Shown one piece after another: positions 61,023-64,000 of a stretch of DNA of 64,000 bases. The DNA comes from Pseudescherichia sp039594205. GTDB taxonomy: Bacteria; Pseudomonadota; Gammaproteobacteria; Enterobacterales; Enterobacteriaceae. Every line of letters begins with the position of its first letter. Position 1 is the first letter of the stretch. The notes under the pieces are model-generated. The model was not told the origin of the DNA. It did not search any database and was given only the letters and a program-made list of their open reading frames with translations. Made by a program: the position numbers and the translations under genes. The DNA lies in NCBI GenBank assembly GCA_039594205.1, contig JBCNNW010000004.1, positions 57,338-121,337 on the forward strand, given 5' to 3'.

Positions 61023-61335
61023 GTGTTTATTTCCTGTACCTGTCTGTGTTGTTGAGGCTCTTCTGGCCTTTCATTGCGTGACGCCGTAGGGCGTCTACAT
61101 ATGGACTCATCGATATTAGGTAAGAATCGGAGGGATGAATACTGCGATTTAAAAGCAATGTTACACTTATGTTAAAAATGAGTGTGATATCACACCGCTA
61201 CCTGGATTTGGCTCACAAAAATACACGCAAAAAAAGCATTTGCAAGATTAAGTATCGACATTTATGTAAAGCGTGGAGGATATGCGGATTTGTCGCTTCC
61301 TCCCCCCGTTTGGGGAGAGGAATCGTTTAGCGGCG
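61023..61335 (-). promoter_or_regulatory. cycA upstream region with possible GcvB target
   Basis: 313 bp between cycA and fklB without a gene. On the minus strand a C/A-rich segment CAACAACACAGACA (61042-61055) lies about 20-33 nt before the cycA ATG, the type of site bound by the G/U-rich R1 of GcvB. AGGAAATAAACAC precedes the ATG. Near 61300-61317 a CTCCCC/GGGGAG stem may end fklB. Confidence 0.45.
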
Positions 61336-61956
61336 TTACAGAATTTCCAGCAGCTCGACTTCAAACACCAGGGTGCTGAACGGCGGAATCGATGCACCTG
61401 CACCGCGCTCGCCGTAGGCCAGGTTCTGCGGGATAGTCAGCTCCCACTTCGAGCCAACCGGCATCAGGGTCAGCGCCTCGATCCAGCCTGGGATCACGCC
61501 GTTAACCGGGAACTCAGCCGGTTCGCCGCGCGCCACAGAGCTGTCAAAGACCGAACCGTCCGTCAGCTTACCGGTATAGTGTACGCGCACGCGGTCGGTA
61601 CGTGCCGGGATAGCGCCCTCGCCCTGCTTGATGACGCGGAACTGCAGGCCAGATTCGGTGCTGTTCACGCCTTCACGCTCGCGGTTCTCATCCAGATACT
61701 TCACGCCCTCTTCGGCCATCGCGGCAAAGCGTTCGCGACGCACCGCATCGGCACGCTCGTGAATTTCACGCAGCGCACGATGAACAACATCCACCGGCAC
61801 AGCAGGCTGTTTACCTGCCAGCGCGTCGGCAATACCGGCAACCAGCGCTTCCGGCAGCAGGCCCTGGAGGCCAGACTCGCTCAGCTGCTGGCCTACCTGC
61901 AGGCCGATACCGTAGCTTGCCTGTGCTTCGATAGTGTCAAACGTCGGGGTTGTCAT
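61336..61956 (-). CDS. fklB: FKBP-type peptidyl-prolyl isomerase FklB (FKBP22)
   Basis: A 206-residue dimeric isomerase. An N-terminal helical dimerisation domain (1-about 100) is followed by an FKBP domain with VRVHYTGKLTDGSVFDSS, GVIPGWIEAL and AYGERGAG. No signal peptide, cytosolic. The ATG at 61956 gives the E. coli length; a longer frame to 62064 is not supported. Confidence 0.97.
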   Translation of the reverse strand: MTTPTFDTIEAQASYGIGLQVGQQLSESGLQGLLPEALVAGIADALAGKQPAVPVDVVHRALREIHERADAVRRERFAAMAEEGVKYLDENREREGVNSTESGLQFRVIKQGEGAIPARTDRVRVHYTGKLTDGSVFDSSVARGEPAEFPVNGVIPGWIEALTLMPVGSKWELTIPQNLAYGERGAGASIPPFSTLVFEVELLEIL

Positions 61957-62188
61957 GGGTTTTCCTTTCATCGTATTAAAAGTAGCGGGCAGCATAGCAG
62001 CCACGCCGCACCGGGTAAAACTTTGTCGCAGGGAGGGTGACAAATCGCAGCGAAAAAGAAACAATAGAGAGGGGTAAGATTATTCCCGATCCCAGGTCAC
62101 GAAAGAGCGCTTTACTACGCGAGTCAGGCAGTTAGCAATCTATACTCAGTGATACAGGAAAATAACGACGCGGAGCAGGAGGAAAGCC

Positions 62189-62830
62189 ATGCCCGGGCGA
62201 TTTGCACTGAAACCGACTCTGGCGAAAATCTGGTACGCGCCGGATAACTTTCGCATTATGGATCCGCTGCCCCCTGCGCACCGACGCGGCATCATTATTG
62301 CGGCGCTGCTGATTATCATTGGCTTTTTGCTGCCTGCTGGCGACAACGGCGATGATGCACCGGTCAGGCGCGACGCGCAGTTGGATATCGCCCCTTCCCA
62401 ACCGGCTACCAATGCCCAGCCGCAGCTCGCGCCTACGGTGAGCGATCCCCAGCTGGTTGCACCAGTGGCCCCGGAGCCAATTCAGGAGCAGGAGCAGCCG
62501 GAAGAGACGCAGCCGACGCCAGCGCAGAATAACGTGGTGCAGCCCTTCCAGGAGTCAGGGGGGATCGATCAGCAGTGGCGAACCTATCGCATCGCGTCTG
62601 GTCAAACCCTGGCGCAGCTCTTCCGCGATCACAACCTGCCAGCTACCGACGTTTATGCGATGGCACAGGTCGAGGGTAACGGCAAGCCGCTCAGCACCCT
62701 GCAAACCGGGCAGGTGGTGAAGATCCGCCAGAACGCCAGCGGCGTGGTCACTGGCCTGACGATTGAAACCGGCGATGGCGAGGTGCTGTTTACCCGCCAG
62801 GCCAACGGCAGCTTTATCCGCGCACGATAA
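62189..62830 (+). CDS. ytfB: Cell-division-associated protein YtfB (OapA-like)
   Basis: A 213-residue bitopic protein: cytoplasmic start MPGRFALKPT, membrane span (34-49), a Pro/Gln/Glu-rich linker (about 72-120), then an OapA/LysM-like domain (WRTYRIASGQTLAQLFRDHN, 130-149 onward). E. coli YtfB binds glycan and localises to the septum. Ends FIRAR as in E. coli. Confidence 0.93.
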   Translation: MPGRFALKPTLAKIWYAPDNFRIMDPLPPAHRRGIIIAALLIIIGFLLPAGDNGDDAPVRRDAQLDIAPSQPATNAQPQLAPTVSDPQLVAPVAPEPIQEQEQPEETQPTPAQNNVVQPFQESGGIDQQWRTYRIASGQTLAQLFRDHNLPATDVYAMAQVEGNGKPLSTLQTGQVVKIRQNASGVVTGLTIETGDGEVLFTRQANGSFIRAR

Positions 62831-62874
62831 TATTATGCCCAGTAGCACGGATGCTTGATGGGGCGATCTCTTTT

Positions 62875-62907
62875 GTAGGCCGGATAAGCGAAGCGCCATC
62901 CGGCGTT
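62875..62907. repeat. REP element
   Basis: GTAGGCCGGATAAGCGAAGC with GCCATCCGGCG, between convergent ytfB and the DMT gene. Confidence 0.82.
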
Positions 62908-62915
62908 TTCCCGAC

Positions 62916-63845
62916 TCATGCTTTGGGTTTATTAACCCACCAGATCCCCGAGCAGACCAGCACCAGCGCAATGGCGTATTTCATCTCAAAGATGTTCTCC
63001 CCAAGGAAGATGGCCGACAGCGCCGTGCCTGCCACCGGAACCACAAAGTTAAACGGCGCAATCAGGCTGACGCGGTTGTACTTGAGCAAGATGCTCCAGA
63101 GAGCGAAGGCAATAGATGAGAGCAGGGTAAGATAGCCGAGGAGCGCCACCGCAGTCATGCTATGTACTACCAGTGTGCCGCCGGTCAGATAGCCCCCCAC
63201 CACCAGCGCCCCGCCGCCAAACGTCAGCTGCCAGCCGGTCATCACCGTAGGATCGACGGTTTGCGAGATGCGTTTGCCATACAGCATTGAGGCGGACAGT
63301 ATAAACGCCGCCAGCACCACAAAGCCGTCCCCCATCATGCTAAAGCTGAAATCCAGCAGCGAGTGGTTGACGTTCACCAGCATCACTCCGGCAAAGCCCA
63401 GCACGCAGCCGATGCTCTTGTTGTAGCTAAGCCTGTCATTTTTATAGATCAGATGGGCCAGCAGCACGCTGAAAAAGGTGCCCGTGGCGTTCATGATCGA
63501 GCCTTTCACCCCGGTGGTAAAGGCGAGGCCGATATAGAAGAAGATGTACTGAATTGAGGTCTGCGTCAGGCCCAGAATAGCTAATTGACCGTACTGCTGC
63601 GGGCTGAGCCGGGCGATAGGTTTGCGCTGCGCCATGGCAAACAGCAGCAGAAGCACTCCGGCAAACAGAAAGCGATAGCCGGCAAAGACGATTTTCGAGG
63701 GGATATCGTCGGTGGCGATAGCAAAAAGTTCATAGCCGCTCTTAATGGCAGGATAGGAGCTGCCCCAGAGCAGACAGCAGAGCGTAGCCCCGGCATAAGC
63801 GACGTTCCTACGGGCAAAAACCGGTACTGCAGAGACTGTTTCCAT
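62916..63845 (-). CDS. DMT-superfamily (EamA) transporter
   Basis: A 309-residue inner-membrane protein with ten spans in two EamA repeats; LCCLLWGSSYPAIKSGY (first span) and the second-half start are typical. It is not closely like YtfF at 56170. The start at 63845 follows GGTGAGGAA; a longer frame reaches 63959 without a ribosome site. Substrate unknown, probably an efflux or uptake carrier for small metabolites. I recognise no E. coli counterpart at this position. Confidence 0.88.
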   Translation of the reverse strand: METVSAVPVFARRNVAYAGATLCCLLWGSSYPAIKSGYELFAIATDDIPSKIVFAGYRFLFAGVLLLLFAMAQRKPIARLSPQQYGQLAILGLTQTSIQYIFFYIGLAFTTGVKGSIMNATGTFFSVLLAHLIYKNDRLSYNKSIGCVLGFAGVMLVNVNHSLLDFSFSMMGDGFVVLAAFILSASMLYGKRISQTVDPTVMTGWQLTFGGGALVVGGYLTGGTLVVHSMTAVALLGYLTLLSSIAFALWSILLKYNRVSLIAPFNFVVPVAGTALSAIFLGENIFEMKYAIALVLVCSGIWWVNKPKA

Positions 63846-63947
63846 TTCCTCACCAAAATTAAAATAGCGTTTTAATTTATTATCAGTGAAGGGGGGAGGA
63901 ATTGGTACCCGGTACCGTTGGGAGTGTCGACGGGGTCGCAAAAAGCA

Positions 63948-63974
63948 AAACGCCTGCACGAGGCAGGCGTTTCG
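63948..63974. terminator. Intrinsic terminator near window end
   Basis: AAACGCCTGC (63948-63957), loop ACGAG, GCAGGCGTTT (63963-63972). It has A and T flanks on both sides, so it can work in either direction; on the minus strand it would end a gene lying to the right of the window. Confidence 0.85.
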
Positions 63975-64000
63975 GTGTTATCTCAAACGAGAGCTGCGGA

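Noticed and set aside
1..64000. CRISPR array, rRNA operon or replication origin
   Set aside because: No regularly spaced repeats, rRNA sequence or DnaA-box cluster was seen; repeated hairpins are REP elements.

Overview
The window is a chromosomal segment of an enterobacterium of the Escherichia/Salmonella/Enterobacter group. Nearly every gene is recognisable as an E. coli-type orthologue. The order leuX, ahr, lptG-lptF, pepA-holC-valS, rraB, argI, pyrLBI, ridA, nrdDG, pmbA, mpl, fbp, ytfQRT-yjfF, ppa, ytfP-tamBA, msrA, ytfL, cysQ, cpdB, ytfE, cycA, fklB, ytfB is the conserved enteric backbone, read opposite to the E. coli K-12 map. miaE and an arginine deiminase cluster next to pyrB resemble Salmonella and related genera rather than K-12. 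Abundant REP-type hairpins also fit. I cannot name a species from sequence alone.

Layout. 1-1280: the end of an integrative element, with a P4-type integrase cut off by the window edge, next to its tRNA target leuX. 1518-3127: a two-gene cassette (HNH nuclease-like protein and SAM methyltransferase, ATGA overlap) between leuX and ahr; this is the best candidate for an uncharacterised system. 3213-8210: aldehyde reductase, a one-chain dihydroxyacetone kinase, and the lptF-lptG LPS-export permeases. 8467-16891: pepA, holC-valS, yjgM, miaE, rraB, argI with two ARG boxes, tabA. 17561-22715: arcA-arcC-arcB-arcD plus a second ArgR-family gene, a full arginine fermentation module. 22802-24833: pyrL-pyrB-pyrI with UTP-responsive promoter and attenuator, then ridA. 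24906-28773: an unusual HTH-membrane protein, the anaerobic ribonucleotide reductase nrdDG with FNR and NrdR sites, and an unknown AT-rich gene.

28808-41459: cybC, pmbA, darP, mpl, fbp, a flagellar-type chemoreceptor, the galactofuranose ABC transporter, ppa and a small membrane ORF. 41508-51686: tamA-tamB-ytfP, msrA, the exporter-like ytfL, ytfK, ytfJ, cysQ. 51872-64000: cpdB, ytfH/qorB, an AraC regulator, ytfF, a Tsr-like chemoreceptor, NsrR-controlled ytfE, cycA, fklB, ytfB and a DMT transporter.

Themes. Carbamoyl phosphate and arginine metabolism are concentrated here: anabolic argI, catabolic arcABCD and pyrBI share intermediates and are probably cross-regulated. Anaerobic and nitrosative-stress functions recur (nrdDG, arc, ytfE). 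The backbone is interrupted by lineage-specific genes: the HNH/methyltransferase pair, dhaK, arcABCD-argR, the HTH-membrane gene, the 28345 gene, two chemoreceptors, the AraC gene and the last DMT gene.
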